A stretch of 64,000 nt of DNA from Bugulina stolonifera (lineage: Eukaryota > Bryozoa > Gymnolaemata > Cheilostomatida > Bugulidae). Made by a program: the position numbers and the translations under genes. The DNA is taken from assembly GCA_935421135.1 (NCBI GenBank), contig OW285187.1, positions 12,859,929 to 12,923,928 of the forward strand. The letters run 5' to 3'. Below, one piece after another: positions 45,652-59,536 of this stretch (its first letter is position 1; every line of letters begins with the position of its first letter). The notes below the pieces were generated by a model. It ran no database searches and had not been told where the DNA came from. It saw only the letters and a program-made list of their open reading frames with translations.

Positions 45652-48600
45652 TTAATTTGCAACAGCAGCTGCTGGGTTCTGTGGGATGAGTGAGGTGAAG
45701 AATGTCATGATGAAGGTAATTACTGTTTTAACTGCGTCAAACCAAGTGGACTGATCTGCAATCGGTATATTGTTATTTGGTTCCGTCAACTCTTCCACGT
45801 TTCTGCCATTTACTCTTTCATTATTTTCATTGTTCTAAAATCAATTCAACAAAATAGTAAAGTAACTGACTAATTTTGAAGTGGTCGTACAAGACTCTCA
45901 AATAAAGGAGTTTCCAAATTTAAAGACGTCACTATCTTTAAAAAAACATGTAGGTTCAAGCTATATAAGCTGACTGACTGCTCTGAAAGATGTGGTCTAC
46001 CATTAATATATCTCTGCTGGAGACGTAGTCAGCTTACAGTGGAGACATGGTTTACGTATAAACTCATCTATGATTAATAGAAGAGATTGCAAGTTAAGAA
46101 GACAGCACATACCTGATTCTCTGCCTGATTCTGCTCATGTTGAGGAGGTTGAGGCTGGGGCGGCGCCTGTCTCCTCCTTTGGAGTCGGAAGAAGTTGCCT
46201 TGTGCGCTAAAATAGAAATGGCAAAAACATATATTATGTTAATGAGGTATCAAGACGTATCAAAAATAAAAAAAGAGTTATCATAATAATTCTATTATGA
46301 TAACAGCTTGTTTTTTATCACCAACATATTGAAACATTATAGCACTAGTATAATTACATAACATTGCACAGATATTATAGGAGTTGTCTTCCATTTGCTA
46401 TTATTGAAGCGCCAGTAATTATACTTACAGGTAGAAGAACACACCAGTGATGAAGACAACGCTGAACCTGCCAAATGTGGTATAGAAGTAAAGCATCATC
46501 AGTAGCATGCCAAACCTGAAAAAGCTATAGATGCTATCTAGCCAATCACGTTGTCCTCCGTCAGCATCAATACCTGAAACGGCCAACAATCATGACATGC
46601 ACAAATACAGCTAATGGTGTTGAGTTAATAGAGTGTGACATACCAGGATACGTGTGCTGTTAGGGAATACTTACTTGTGTGGTGCAATAACCATAATATG
46701 CATGCTAATGTGTGTGGTAATGGCAAAACACTATACTTCAGGATATAGTACACACTGCTTGACACAATTTCATCACAAATCAATAAGGCATATTAATCGG
46801 GTGATCTTAGCATGGCATAATACTAGGGGTTTGGGGTTTGTATTACTAAAAATCCAGGACTATTGACAGTTTTAGGTATCACACTGGTGAACTGTTGCTA
46901 CTTTATGACAAAGGTGAAGCAGTTTGAATGCAGTTAATTCACTAACAAATTGCAAAACTTGCCAAAGTAAAGCTTCTATAATTTCTCAACAACTAACTAG
47001 TTTTTACAACACTATGCCTTCTAGAGGTGTTTATTTTATACTAATAGCAGTTTTAATGCTAAGGAGAACACCCTGCACATGCTCCAACACATTTCGTAAG
47101 AGTAATAATAAAGCATATTATACAATACCTCCTTGAGCATTAAGTTGCACCACATCATCTGCTGCCGCAGGTGGCGCAGCGGCAGCCGGTTGGTTCACAT
47201 CGGCAGCGACTGGCTGAGTGGCAGGATCATGTGCCACTGTGTTTGAGGATGCCATGTTGTAATACATAGCCATTGATTGCATCCTGTTAAAATTAACAGT
47301 TTTTGTGAAAACATGTAGACCTAGCAAATGCATAAAAAATTCTTTATGTAGCATTTCAGATTATGCAATATTATTAATTACTATTAGTCTATTAAATAGT
47401 CAATATATTGCTAATAATAAAGCAGTAATAAATAACCGATGTATCTATTACTCTAGCTAGTCTGACACCTGATTGATAAAGGGTGAGACCACGAGGAATG
47501 CTTTTGATGGTGCATTCACCTGACAAGGCAGGAGAGAAAGAGGAGAAAACTCAGACCCTTATTATATAAATCACAGGTTAAAAAATTAGGACCTGCAGGC
47601 CCCTCCCACACATAAATCACTGATCATAGTAATTCACCAGCTTGTTCTACTAACGCCTCTCACATCCTCACTCAGGATATCACCAATTAACAAGAAAAGC
47701 CGCAATTATAAAATAACTTGTAGCCATTACTTGCCGACAGAGGTGAACGAAAGGTTACAAGTGGGGCAATGAACTTTGAAAACAACCTCAGGCGTATTTA
47801 CTCCTATGAGATGACGTGTAAAACATACCACAACAGATGATTTCATACGAATTTTTTGACACAATTGCGAAAAAAGCCAGTCATGTGCCAATCTGAAAGG
47901 AAAGTGGTTTTAGTGACAGACCTACTGAACACCTGCATAATGTACCAATTTACATGCCATATAAGATAAGATTGATAATTAAAACTTTATTAAGCCGTTA
48001 TATGACAAAGTTCGCAATGGAGTGATTGTCATAATTACTACATAAGCTTGATCACATTGATTATTCCGTGAGTTTGCCCAAGATGTAAATAAAAGGGATA
48101 GAGAAGGATACACTGCCAACAGAGTACACACACATATTTCAAACCAACAATAAAGAGGTTGCCAAACTGCAGGACAATGCCACTATGTGAAGGTTCAACC
48201 GAGTTCAGGATGTTTGATGAGAGGCAAGGCTATTATTAGTAAAGATTCTTTTTCCATGTATCATAAAGCTCCATAAACTTGTGAAATCTGCCAACAATTA
48301 TAGAGGTGGTTTAAGGATGTGCCAATATATATGCTAGATATGATGCCTGTACTCACTGAAGGTTATACATATTTTGTTGTTGTTGGTACATTTGAGCCCA
48401 GAGTCTTTGCTGTGCAGTAAGGTTGGGTTGAGACGTCTGAGGTTGGTTCCAATAACTATGAAAATAAAACAAACTATATAAACAATTACAATAATGTACA
48501 CCCTACTATGTTATTATATGGGATGAGAATTGTTAGTTTATTATTATTGTAACAACATTTGCAAGAGATTCCAGGCCACACCAAATTACTATGTCTCGTG

Positions 48601-51600
48601 CCTGATTTTTCAACATTAGTAACTAAGGAAAGGTAGGTGCTGTAAATGTACTCCTCTCTATACAATATACTGGCTAACAGAATCATTTGGCTAAATAAGG
48701 CTAGTTCAAAATAATGAGTTCAACATCTCTATCTACCTGCACTGCCATAGTCAATCAGCAGTATATCTTACCTGTTCCAATAGCTCATTTGTTGATAGAG
48801 GTCTGTGGGTGCCGATGTCTGCTGGTATTGCATCGACGGCTCATGTTGGATGTGGTTGGGTGATGCTGCTGCTGATCTATGTCGTAGTTCAGATGACTGT
48901 TCCGGCAGCTGTAATAAATAAACACATCACAACACCAGGGTTTACACAGAAATTCTTTATGATAAACCTGTTTTGGCCTCGATGAATGCTATAATATTAA
49001 AATGTCAATTCTATGCAAAAAGATCCGCGTGTCTCTACATTCTTTACATAAAATAACAGTAAATTTTGTGACTACTCGCTAAAAAAACACTATTTGACCG
49101 AGAAATGACCATTTAGAATGCCAAATTCAGTATATAAACGATATTTATACCACAATAATCATATGGCGTAGAATTAGGATGCAAATAAAAATCTGAACAT
49201 TAGCATTATTAATTATTTTTCTATCTATTATTCAGCCAACTTTTCATAGTAGAAAATAATATATATTATCATTAAGGTCATAGCGTATGATAATTAGAAG
49301 CTGTTCATTTTGACTGGACCCTTGACCAGACATACTGACCACTAAAGTCAAGTTTTTGAATAATCTGGATTAATTTCCAGTTTGTCTTCTTCTGGCAGAA
49401 TTTTGTGGGCCGATTGGCCTAAGTTACTAGATCCGATCATGATTAATGAGCTAATGGAGATATAGCCGTGAGAACTAGGAAATAAAAATAATTTTTATAA
49501 TTCTAATTAAATACTTGAATATCAATAAAATATGCCACAATGACGTAACGGGCTCCATAAAAACAACCACTGATTTCTTTTTAAAGTCAATTGAACTCTT
49601 TTTGTTGTTAGTTAGGGTATTGGTCTAAATATCAACACCTTTTATAATATAGAGTTGAACCCTAAAAGAGGGGGTTCATATCTCAGATATATTTACCAAT
49701 AGATCAGAATAATGATCATGCTATATTCAGCATAGGGAATGTGTATGTACATGTGTTATTGTGTGTCAAGTATATACATGTAGCATTGCTGTAGGTCTCG
49801 GAGATGTTGATGACACTGACCTGTTGACTGTCAGCGGCGCTAAGGAACCGTGGTATGTAGGGTCTGGCTGTGGATTTATCTGTCCCAGACTGTGCAGGAC
49901 AAACAAGATGAACTGTATGAGCATCATCATAGCTATCCTAAAAGAATAACATCTGAAACATAAATAACTAGACATACGTCAAAATGTAAGCACAGTAAGG
50001 TGGATGAGTGTTATCAAAGACTTGCTAATCATCTTGTACAAAAAATTGGAGAAGTCACAAACCACAATCCGGCTATAGAGAAATTAGAACTACCCATTAG
50101 CATAGACCAAGTGAAGGTCGGTGGTCGATGAGCCAACAACTTATGCTGGGAACATCATATGTCACGAACCTTGAGACTGACCATATGAATATAAAAAATG
50201 AGCTCAAGTAGACAAACAAACAAAGTTCAAAATAAAAATAAAATAACTTGCAGTGGCGGGACAAGAACAGCAGGTGCTTGCCTGCAATGTATACTTAGAG
50301 AATGGGTAAATAGCTAAATGCATATGATTTATTATACATATTATTGGTATTAAACTTGTAAAGTAAGTACCTGAGTTAATACTTCATGTAGACAACATTC
50401 ATCCTTTAGCAGTTTACCAAAGTATACCAATTTCTGTTCATCTTCTGGCTATCAAATAAACGGTTACCAGTTTACGTCAAACATACTACCAACCTACCGC
50501 ATCAGTTACCACAAAATAGATAAAACAGTTTTATGCACATGACATACTTTACGTGCAACTATTACCGGTACAAAACTATTTAGTGTAGAATAATACAATA
50601 TGGCATCTAACGAACATCCATAGAGTAAAGGCGAATACCAACGAAAGCATTTGATAAGCAAGATGGGTACTGTAGTAACAAATTGGTATGATATCAATTA
50701 CATTTTGAAATGTGAATGAAGAGTAAAGCATATGCATGTAATATTTAGTTACTGGATGTCTTTCTGGTTGATTTTATATCCAACACTACTTCACTGAATT
50801 AGCAGTTTACTCCTCGGACAGTGCCTGATTATTTCGGAGGAATACAGAGTAAACATTCAATAGCTGAATTTATCAGAAATATTGAGAGACGTTGTCGGGT
50901 TTATAGGGGGGGGGGGTATAGACTCACTTTGTTAAAATTAGTATTCAAGGGAGTAAAATTTACTCAACTTGTAAACAATCAATCAAGTATAGGCCAATAG
51001 GAGCTATCTTCTAATTATAAACTAATAAATAATTTACTGAGTTTAGCAGGTACATAGGTTACAAGTGAACGGCCAACTTCTCATGTCTCATATTCTAAGA
51101 AGTAAATTTGTGTAATAAGAAAAGAATTTTAAAATGTCTGTCGTTGCTTGTGGTATCCAGTAAATAACCCAATGTTGGCATGGCACAACAAGGAAATCAG
51201 TAAATTCTGAGGAATTGGAAAAGAAGCACCTGGGAAAATTTTATCACTAAGGAATAAAAAATAGCCACAAGTGTTATCCAATATGAAATTGTACGTTACA
51301 CAAAACCTGTGTCTCACATTAAAACAAAGTAGAAAAAATTATGTGTTATATTTTACTGGAAAAACTGGGAAATAATAATGAATTACCAAAACTGATATCA
51401 TAAAGGCCAAGTTGGTAAGATGCCACCAGTTTATGACTTGAAATGACTTCACATAAATTATGAAGGTGAAAATATTAATCCGTAATTTCAATTTTAAACA
51501 TTAGTTTGTGGCAATGCTTGGAATGAATCTTTTTTCAAGCTAGAGCTGTATGAATTCCAACAAATAAATAATGAACAACAGGTAATACACACTCACAGGT

Positions 51601-51734
51601 TTGTGCGGGTAGACTGTTGAGAGATGCTCTTTCAGCTGCCTCACTGTCCATGAACGATCACAGGCCACTCTTTTATCCTCAGCTCGCAAGTTAGGAGCTT
51701 TAACTATCAATGTGAGAGGAGAAAGTCCTTCCAT
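45652..51734 (-). CDS. HERPUD: Homocysteine-responsive ER-resident ubiquitin-like domain protein (HERPUD1/2)
   Basis: ER-membrane protein of the ERAD/unfolded-protein response. Exons in transcript order: 51734-51597, 50448-50371, 49937-49821, 48908-48772, 48455-48357, 47283-47129, 46573-46429, 46206-46113, 45834-45652. The total is 1146 bp, 381 aa (human HERPUD1 391). An N-terminal ubiquitin-like domain (residues about 7-95) reads LTLIVKAPN, SWTVRQLKEHLSTVYPHKP, EDEQKLVYFGKLLKD, YDDAHTVHLVCPA. The third exon was found by phase and this match. A Gln/Ala/Pro-rich linker follows (PTDLYQQMSYWNSYWNQPQ), then two hydrophobic stretches at about 259-290 (FRFGMLLMMLYFYTTFGRF and SVVFITGVFFYLA) for membrane hairpin insertion. 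The C-terminal segment is WFDAVKTVITFIMTFFTSLIP. HERPUD1 and HERPUD2 cannot be told apart; an invertebrate usually has one gene. Confidence 0.94.
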
Positions 51735-53280
51735 GGTGCAGACAATGGCCGCAGAGTTATCTGAACTATAATCAAATGATTAGTATGACATAACGGACTG
51801 GTATGGCACAAGGCTACACACTTCATTCATTTAGTCTGCATATGACATTTTCCTTCAACCCTTAAACAGTTTCTCAAAGTGGCACTGGTCGCCTTCCATA
51901 ACAACTAAACAGGAAGAAAATGTAATGTTGAAATATTCACGCAATGCATCAACCCTTACCCATGACCATTTTGTCCTACCCTGCCAAGAATAGTGAAAGG
52001 TATGGTGGAGATAGAATTTTTGGCAATGAACGATAACATTTGGCAACGGAAAATTTTTTTATAGAATTTAGCCCAATATCTGACAAAAAATTTCCCTCCA
52101 TTGGCACCTATTAGTAAACATAGTTGAATGCCAAATGCTATTAGGAAATAATAATTAAAAACCCCTGTCAGCATGCAAAAATCACTTGAACAATTTTTCC
52201 CAGGTTAAAATGCTATTTAATATCATCCACTCAGCAGGAACTTTGGCATTTCATTTTACATGTATATCAATCTTACAGAAATGCCAACACTACAATATTA
52301 ATAGAACTGATAATTTTATTCAAAAATGGAATGATAACAGTCATGATGTGTACCAAGTCCAAATATGTAACCTCGTTGGAGTGAACATACAAACTTTAGT
52401 TTGTTCAAATTTTCCATTGAGAATTTTTTCAGGGCTTGGTTTGACGTGGAAGATATTAATTGAAATATGGCCATGGAACATAATGATCTCTTCTACTATA
52501 AATCTACTACAACTACAGTGAAAACACACAAGAGTATTTTAGAAGAAATTTGACCTCACGTTTCGCCCAAGTCCCAACGTTCATAAAACACTTGAGATTT
52601 GCAGATGATAAAGCCATCATTTAATCTAATTTGAACACTCTTTCAGGTATATATTCTTGTTTGTTGGAAGTACAAGTTGTGACTAAATATTATGCATTTG
52701 GTGACACTGAACACACAGAACAGTGCACTGCCGTGAAGATTCAAACACCCACCCTCTGATTATGAGTCTGATGCTTTCATCACCAGGGCACCCCTGACCC
52801 TAGTGAATACTCTAAGTGAATAGTCTACTTATATTGCACTCATGGTCAGAGTTTTACTTACAGCAGAGGAGTCTTTGGTTTTCTGCTGACTCTATGACTC
52901 TCGCTATGAATAACTAACACCCCATGCAACACTATGAATGATTACGGTCAAGTATCGATTCAGAGTAGAGTATGAAATGAATAACTATCTGCTTGATATT
53001 CAACTAAACTAGTAATAGCATTAGTAGAACTAAAACTAACAGACCTCAGATGAGATTTCATATATCTTTGAAGAAATAGTATGCTCTTGAAATTGAATAA
53101 GTGGAGCACCTCAGTGGTACAATGGGTTTGGACAGTGATTTAGATTTTACAGCGCACTGCTGATTAAATAAAAAATTAATATTTATATTAATTATATAAA
53201 TAGCCTATTTACAGACCTATAGGGCCTACTTATTATAATAATAATTAATAATATAATTATAATAAGGAACGACAGAGGCA
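51735..53280. other. HERPUD upstream flank
   Basis: No supported gene. A plausible 5' UTR splice acceptor (TTATAG on the minus strand) lies just upstream of the HERPUD ATG near 51767, so the HERPUD promoter may be farther right. Confidence 0.4.
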
Positions 53281-53289
53281 GAAAAGAAA

Positions 53290-54095
53290 AGAGGGTTGAC
53301 AGATTAAGGCAATGCATGGACAGCATGTCAGACAGACAAAACAGTCCTCTGCTCAAACTAGCTGGCAATGGCTATGGAGAGGAGGTTTAAAGCACCAGAC
53401 TGAAAGCATAATTATTGCCGCCCAAAGCCAAGCACTAAATACCAATTACAGGAAAGCAAAAATAGAACACTCGAAAGAATCAGCCCTATGCAGAATGTGT
53501 AAAACTAAAAATGAAACTGTTACCCACATTAAAAGTGAGTGCAGTAAACCAGCCCAAAAAGATTACAAAGGAAGGCATGGCAGAGTGGCCAGTGCAGTAC
53601 ATTGGAGCATCATAAAGGCACATGGAGTATCGCATACTAAGACATGGTAGGAGCATAAAGCTGAGAAGATTGTAGAGAATAAAGAATTTAAAGTATTTTG
53701 GGACTTTAATGTCTATGTTGAGTCAGAAGACCCGATATAATTCTGATTAAGAAAAAAGATGAAAGAGTGTAGCGCCATTAACATGGCAGTCTCCGGAAAT
53801 GCAAGAACTATGCTGAAGGAGGATGAGAAAATGGAAAAGTACCAGGCCCTGGAGATTTCCAGATTGTGGGATGTAAAGACAAGAGTGGTACCAATCATCA
53901 TTGGTGCACTTGGGACAATAACTGAAAGATTGAGGCCTTTTTTGGCCATGCTCGAAGTAACCCTTTTTTTGGAGACCATCCAAAAGTCAGCTCTGTTTGG
54001 AACAGCACACATCTTAGACCTAAGGAAAGTTTTAGTAATAAAGGTGTATGAAGGAAAAGATGGCATGATGCTGGACACCGTAGGTCTTTGGTAAA
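53290..54095 (+). mobile_element. LINE remnant 1: C-terminal part of a non-LTR retrotransposon polyprotein (broken)
   Basis: Two frame-shifted pieces of one old reading frame: 53312-53650 and about 53759-54030. The first has the zinc-finger-like LCRMCKTKNETVTHIKSEC followed by HGRVASAVHW. The second has ALEISRLWDVKTRVVPIIIG and LETIQKSALFGTAHIL. This pattern is typical of the region downstream of reverse transcriptase in metazoan LINE proteins. Stops and a frameshift between the pieces show it is dead. The clade is not assigned. Confidence 0.75.
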
Positions 54096-54247
54096 GAAAA
54101 GACCAGGTCCCAGGTCAACAATTGGCTTTGCTGTAAATATCCATAATTTTTCCAATTATATTATTATTACATTTTTATTATATTTATCTTATCATTTACT
54201 AATTTCAAAATTAATTATATTTATTAATATTATTATATTACTTAAAA

Positions 54248-54670
54248 GAGGCCAAGCTACTGGCTTACACAAGTATATGCAGACCTATACTTGAGTATGC
54301 AGATGTAGTATGGGACCCTTCAACTAAGAACAAGATCCATGATATAGAACTCATCCAGAACAGTGCCATACGATTTATAGCAAACCTAAGGGGGCGTACT
54401 GACAGTGTATCAGAGGCGAGAGATCAGTTAGAGATCCGGACCCTTGAAAATAGAAGAAAAAACCATCGCCTGTGTCTACTGACCAGGATTCTTCAGAATG
54501 AAGAACAACATTCGACTCTATCCAGAGCATATGATGATATTGTGTGTGACAGAGAGATGGTAACAATGACCACTAGAGCAGCTGCCAGAGGAGAGCCAAC
54601 CTCAATATCAGCCAAAAAATGCATTTACCACTCTAGTTTCCTGCCACGAACAATTCGTGAGATAAGATGA
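54248..54670 (+). mobile_element. LINE remnant 2: C-terminal reverse-transcriptase thumb region of a Jockey/CR1-like element
   Basis: An open frame runs from 54248 to a stop at 54668-54670, reading AYTSICRPILEYADVVWDPS, IELIQNSAIRFIANLRGR, SEARDQLEIRTLENRRKNHR and SSFLPRTIREIR. This is the familiar C-terminal segment of Jockey/CR1-type LINE reverse transcriptases. It is 5'-truncated, differs from the adjacent remnant and is separated from it by an AT-rich run. Confidence 0.8.
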
Positions 54671-57456
54671 GAAACCAACTTCCAATCCTAAACAGTGATA
54701 TACTGTAAATATTGCAGACCCCCTAGTCCAAAAAATAGATAAAACTAGAGGCTCCCTTATAGATATGCATGAAATTGATGGTGGAGTCCTACCTCATCTG
54801 AGGTAAATTCTGAGGTAATTAATTATATTAAATTATACTTATTATTATTATTTGCAATCTTTTACGTTGCAAAACTATAGAAATTGCGCAGTGTATTTTA
54901 CTTTATTGCATTAATTGTTTGTTTTGGTCCTTCTTACTTCTTTTTCAATATTTATATGTTGATATTAAGTCATGAAGATCAATAATTGAATCTAAAAACC
55001 GTGTATTTCTTGATCTTTCAGGAACGGAAGTTGGTGGTAGCACGTGCTCTTCTCAAACTTTTGTTAATTGTTCGGCTAGACGGCTTAACCCCCCAAAGCT
55101 GACACAAATATTTGGCGTATTGCTATTGGTTAGAATATTGACGTCAAGCGCGAATCTTTAATCTCAGTGAACAACTTGTAGGAGAAGACAACTTCCTCCA
55201 CAGATAAACTTCACTCGTGCACTGGTACACAGTACATTTACAGCATAATTATATTATAAATACATGTATAAGCAAATTATGATCTTTATACCGTTAACAA
55301 AGAGTAAAGAGCTACTGGCTTACTGTAATGCTACTTTTATTTTGGCTATAATAAAACTAATGTACCCAAATTGTAGAATATTCTTTTTGCACTTGATGAA
55401 TATCGTTATAACTACCTCGTTCCTCTTTTGTTCATGTCAGTTTACATAATGCCTACTTTTTATTGTCATATTATTACACCCATGTAAACATGAAATCCTT
55501 TTTGTCAACTGCTCCTCTAAATACTAGACACATATGAAATGATAATCATACCATAGCAATTATATATTACTATTTCTCTGCTCAATGTCAATTATTTTAG
55601 TATATCTGTGCTATATAAATGGGCTACTATTGTTCTTCAGTTGTTCTTGCATATAGACACTTTATTGTCTAACAAAATCATTTTATAAAAAAGAGTGTAA
55701 ACTAGTATGAGCATACACTCAGTATAACTCAATGTTAACTGAACCAATCAGTAAACACACAAGACATATTATTATATTAGTTCACGTCTTCCATTTTCAC
55801 ATACGTAGTATCACAAAGTCAAGATCCATCGCAATTATTATGGTATATACCAGAACTGTATCTGAATAATTTACATCTGCATGTTCTTGCAGTAGCATAT
55901 GCATATTTATACACATCAAATACTCGCGGTCTAAAAATGTTGGCCGCTATCACTGATTCCATAATTTTAAATCCCTGAGATACACACAGACACAGTACAT
56001 GTGTAATGTCCATGTTATTTTAAAGACTACAAACAAGACTTGGCAAGCTGATGTCTATGGTCTAGGTCGGGCAATGTTTGGGCGTTATCAGGCCCCAAGT
56101 TAACTCTAACCAACGACTGATCCCTGTATCTCAACCATAAATGGCCCTGAGGCAGCCTAAATATCTAGGCTAGAATGTTTGTATCGAACTGACTCACCGA
56201 TAAAAATAATGAATTTTTATATCCTGGAAATGTCTACACAGTATACTGCGTAACGTATAATATAATATTATTTTTATCTGATGATTGTTTTACACGAAAC
56301 TATTGGTTTTGAAATAGTTTTAAATACGCTGATTTTTAAATCTAATAGTAGACCTATGTTATGTAGCCATACTAGTATCTAGGGAATGTTTTTATGCCTC
56401 TTCAAAGTTTAATAGTTTAAAATTAGCTTAAAATATGGTCAGTATTTATTATACTTGGGCCATAAACATACAGTGATGCTTATGACGTGGACCTAGCAAC
56501 ATGTCTGGAATAATTATTGCTCTGTAATAAACATTCATTCTTATGAAATATGGCTATGCTAGCAGACATTTACAGATTCTCTTTTTCGTTGAAAGTTTAC
56601 CAAGTTATTCAAAAGTTACTGAAGAGTTTTATATGTTTTTAGCTAATAACCATTCTGAGAAACAGAGTTTGCTAATATATCCTCAACTCAATAATATAAC
56701 ATAATTATATAGAATATAATAATCACACTTATTTTGAACTATGGTTATATTTTACAAATGACACTTCTACTACTTTAGGATTAAAAGTCAAAAGACACTG
56801 CCACTACTTTTAGTATTAAAATTATACCTGATTTATTGGAAGATCAATAGTAATAAATAATGATTAAAGCCACAGAATTATTCCTCCAGGTCTAAATGTT
56901 AATATAACAATATAATAATACAATTTAGTATTACAAAACAGTGTTATTTGGAAGCGGTCATATAACGTAACTTAAAAAACATCAATGATTAGTAGAACAC
57001 AATAGAGAGCATTTACATATTATCATCGAGACAACAAAAAACCAAACTCAATATTGTACAAATTCACTTGTCTGGATTTTGGCCATCAGCCACCAGCTAT
57101 CAGCAGGATGTCAACTAAGGAGTGATTATGCGCAACTAAAAAATTGAATTCTCAACAGTGATGTAACAGCAAATTCTATGACATCTGTCATGATGCCATC
57201 TCACTATAACTTATATTGAGTTATATAAGCCACAGTTTATATAATAGATATGTATATTTTATATATGTACAAGATTAATTTACATACAACTTAAAATCTA
57301 AAGTTGTGTAGAGCCAACTAATAATAAGTTAAATAATTCAATTTCCATGAATAAATTTACTACAATAAAAAGATGTGAAATAAATACAGATGGATAGCAT
57401 ATTACAAATATAAAAGAATTTCAGATTGTAACAGAGTCAAATCTTGGTTATGGTGA
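54671..57456. other. Gene-poor region upstream of the LINE remnants, with a promoter-like patch at 55030-55200
   Basis: Mostly AT-rich and featureless. The patch near 55030-55200 is CpG-richer, with GCACGTGC (55042-55049), an inverted CCAAT box (ATTGG at 55125-55129) and a CRE-type TGACGTCA near 55139. No exon could be tied to it. The right end is the sulfotransferase 3' flank. Confidence 0.45.
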
Positions 57457-59536
57457 TCAGTGTGCCATAGCTACTTCTTGCTGTCTTTCTAACACCTCAG
57501 ACGTATCCTGGTGCTTAGCTATAACATTAGGGGTAAGGTAGCTAGTACTAACTTGGTAATTTAAGGGATATTGGCAGTTCTGCACCATTCTTGTGCAAAA
57601 TGTTTGGAACATCTCATTCATTTCAGGAGTAAAGTAGTTTTGCCAATTACCCGTGACTCCTAAAATGTAGAAATAACAAAAAATGTTAGTACTCTCTTTC
57701 TGGAGCCATATTTTGTGGTGTTCTATGTTACACTACAAGTCAAAATAGGTCCACGTAGATAGTAGATAATGCATTGTAAAGAAATATGGGGCCTCAGAAC
57801 ATCATATTTTTTGTGGTCATTGGAAAGCTTTGATGATAGATAATTCTTGGGCTTAAAGATAAAACTTTAGGGATGCATTAAATTAAATAGTACATCAATG
57901 CTAAGCCTCTTGAGTGTAACCCCCCTGATTTATTAACCTTGATCTTACCTTTTCTGTATATTGAAAAGGATTCTTTGTGCCACTGCATGAACCACTCTCC
58001 GACTGGTTTGCTGTACTTCATTTGAACAAATTTAGTTTTCTGAGAAACTTCGTTCACAAATTCAGGGGTAAGATGGGTCAGCTGATAGAATTCTACAATC
58101 CGTTCTATTTGACTGTGGAGGTCCTAAAGTGATAATTAAGAAATATTCTGTCTGCGTGACTGTGAATAAAAATCTCATAAAATGCCATCAGGTGATGTCC
58201 CATGGTCTATATAAATTACTGCGTAACTAGATAAGGTATGTGCAAAAAATATAATTGTGAAATATTTCTCAAGAAGAATTAAAATAATATTATTGTCAAC
58301 AGATCTCTTAATCTTATTAATTGGTTCTTGCCTCAATGGATGTCACTTGATAATGGCAACAATATATTTCTGAAAATGCTTAGCAATAGCATAATCCAGT
58401 ATAACCAAATTGATATGCATACACACCACAACGTAGACATATTCATACAGCTTTACCTTGATCAATTCTTCGTAGAATAGTATCAGTACATTTTTATCAT
58501 TTCGAAACTTCAGCCACCATTGATAAGCGTTTCTAAACCAACTTCCATATTCCACTGCAACATAAATATGTCAACTTTATACGCAAAATATATGTAGTGT
58601 GTGCCTATTAGATAAGAGCACAACCTCATGTATCATCTGTTCCAAAATTCAAAGTTTAACTTCAATAGCCACAAAATTGATAACTAGTGTCCCAAAGTTT
58701 TCTAAACAAAAGATTTCTGCTGATAGTCTCATGGAGTTCAAAGTATGCATATAATTGTTATCTTCTATGAGCATATGGAAGATAAAATCTAAATATTCAT
58801 TTCCTTCTATGACTTGGTAAATGATATTTCTGGCAGATGGTGATAACAGATTAGAATGTTGAACATTAGGTCATTGACCTTACAAGGTTATTTAGCGTTC
58901 CATACTAAGCATTACAACACTGAACTGAGGAAATGAGAGCGCTACATGTATTTACCTTTGTGAGGATTTTCAAGAACCTTGCAGAAAAAATCGTAGAAGG
59001 TCATCTCGGGAGACCATTTTAAGCCTTGGTGGTGATGATAGAGAGAAACTAACTGATCTCTTGGGTTTCGCATTATATAAACAATTTTTTGTTGCATGAT
59101 AGACTTTGGTAGAATATCCCACGGAAGATGGGTATGTAGTATTCTCGGTTGAATGTTTACACCTGGCGAACTGTCATAATTACCACTTTCGAGATTTGTG
59201 ATTGGGCCTGATGAGTATTCAGCCATTCCTGAGATCAGCATTGATATTATTTCGTTTACCCAGTGTGTACCTAGCAACAATTAAAAGAACTGTGTGCTGT
59301 TACCTAGTTTAAAATAATAATAATTGGAACAGAATAAAAATTCAAACAATAAGATTGTTTTAAAAATAATTAAAATTGATTTAATACTAACCTGACTTTG
59401 GGTAGGAACATAGAAAATAGTCCTTTTTCCTAGGTTCAAACTTGACGAGTCTTTCTAGGTTGTGCTCCACGTTATCATATCGAGGGATACAGACATCCTT
59501 GTTAATGATATATGAAGGACCCAACATTGTCACCAT
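57457..59536 (-). CDS. Cytosolic sulfotransferase (SULT family)
   Basis: Transfers sulfate from PAPS to small hydroxyl or amine substrates in the cytosol. Exons in transcript order: 59536-59392, 59270-58956, 58554-58457, 58123-57949, 57659-57457. The total is 936 bp, 311 aa, usual for SULTs. Start MVTMLGPSYIINKDVC; no signal peptide or membrane anchor seen. The PAPS 5'-phosphosulfate loop YPKSGTHW is at 45-52. The catalytic His is His96 in LHTHLPWDILP. The 3'-phosphate motif RNPRDQLVSLYHH is at 116-128. The C-terminal PAPS/dimer motif RKGVTGNWQNYFT starts at 243 (the usual RKGxxGDWK has Asn for Asp here). All catalytic residues appear intact. The subfamily and substrate cannot be assigned from sequence alone. 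Confidence 0.94.

Noticed and set aside
52186..52521. 111-residue open frame upstream of HERPUD
   Set aside because: No recognisable domain or splice structure, with biased AT-rich composition and a competing antisense frame.
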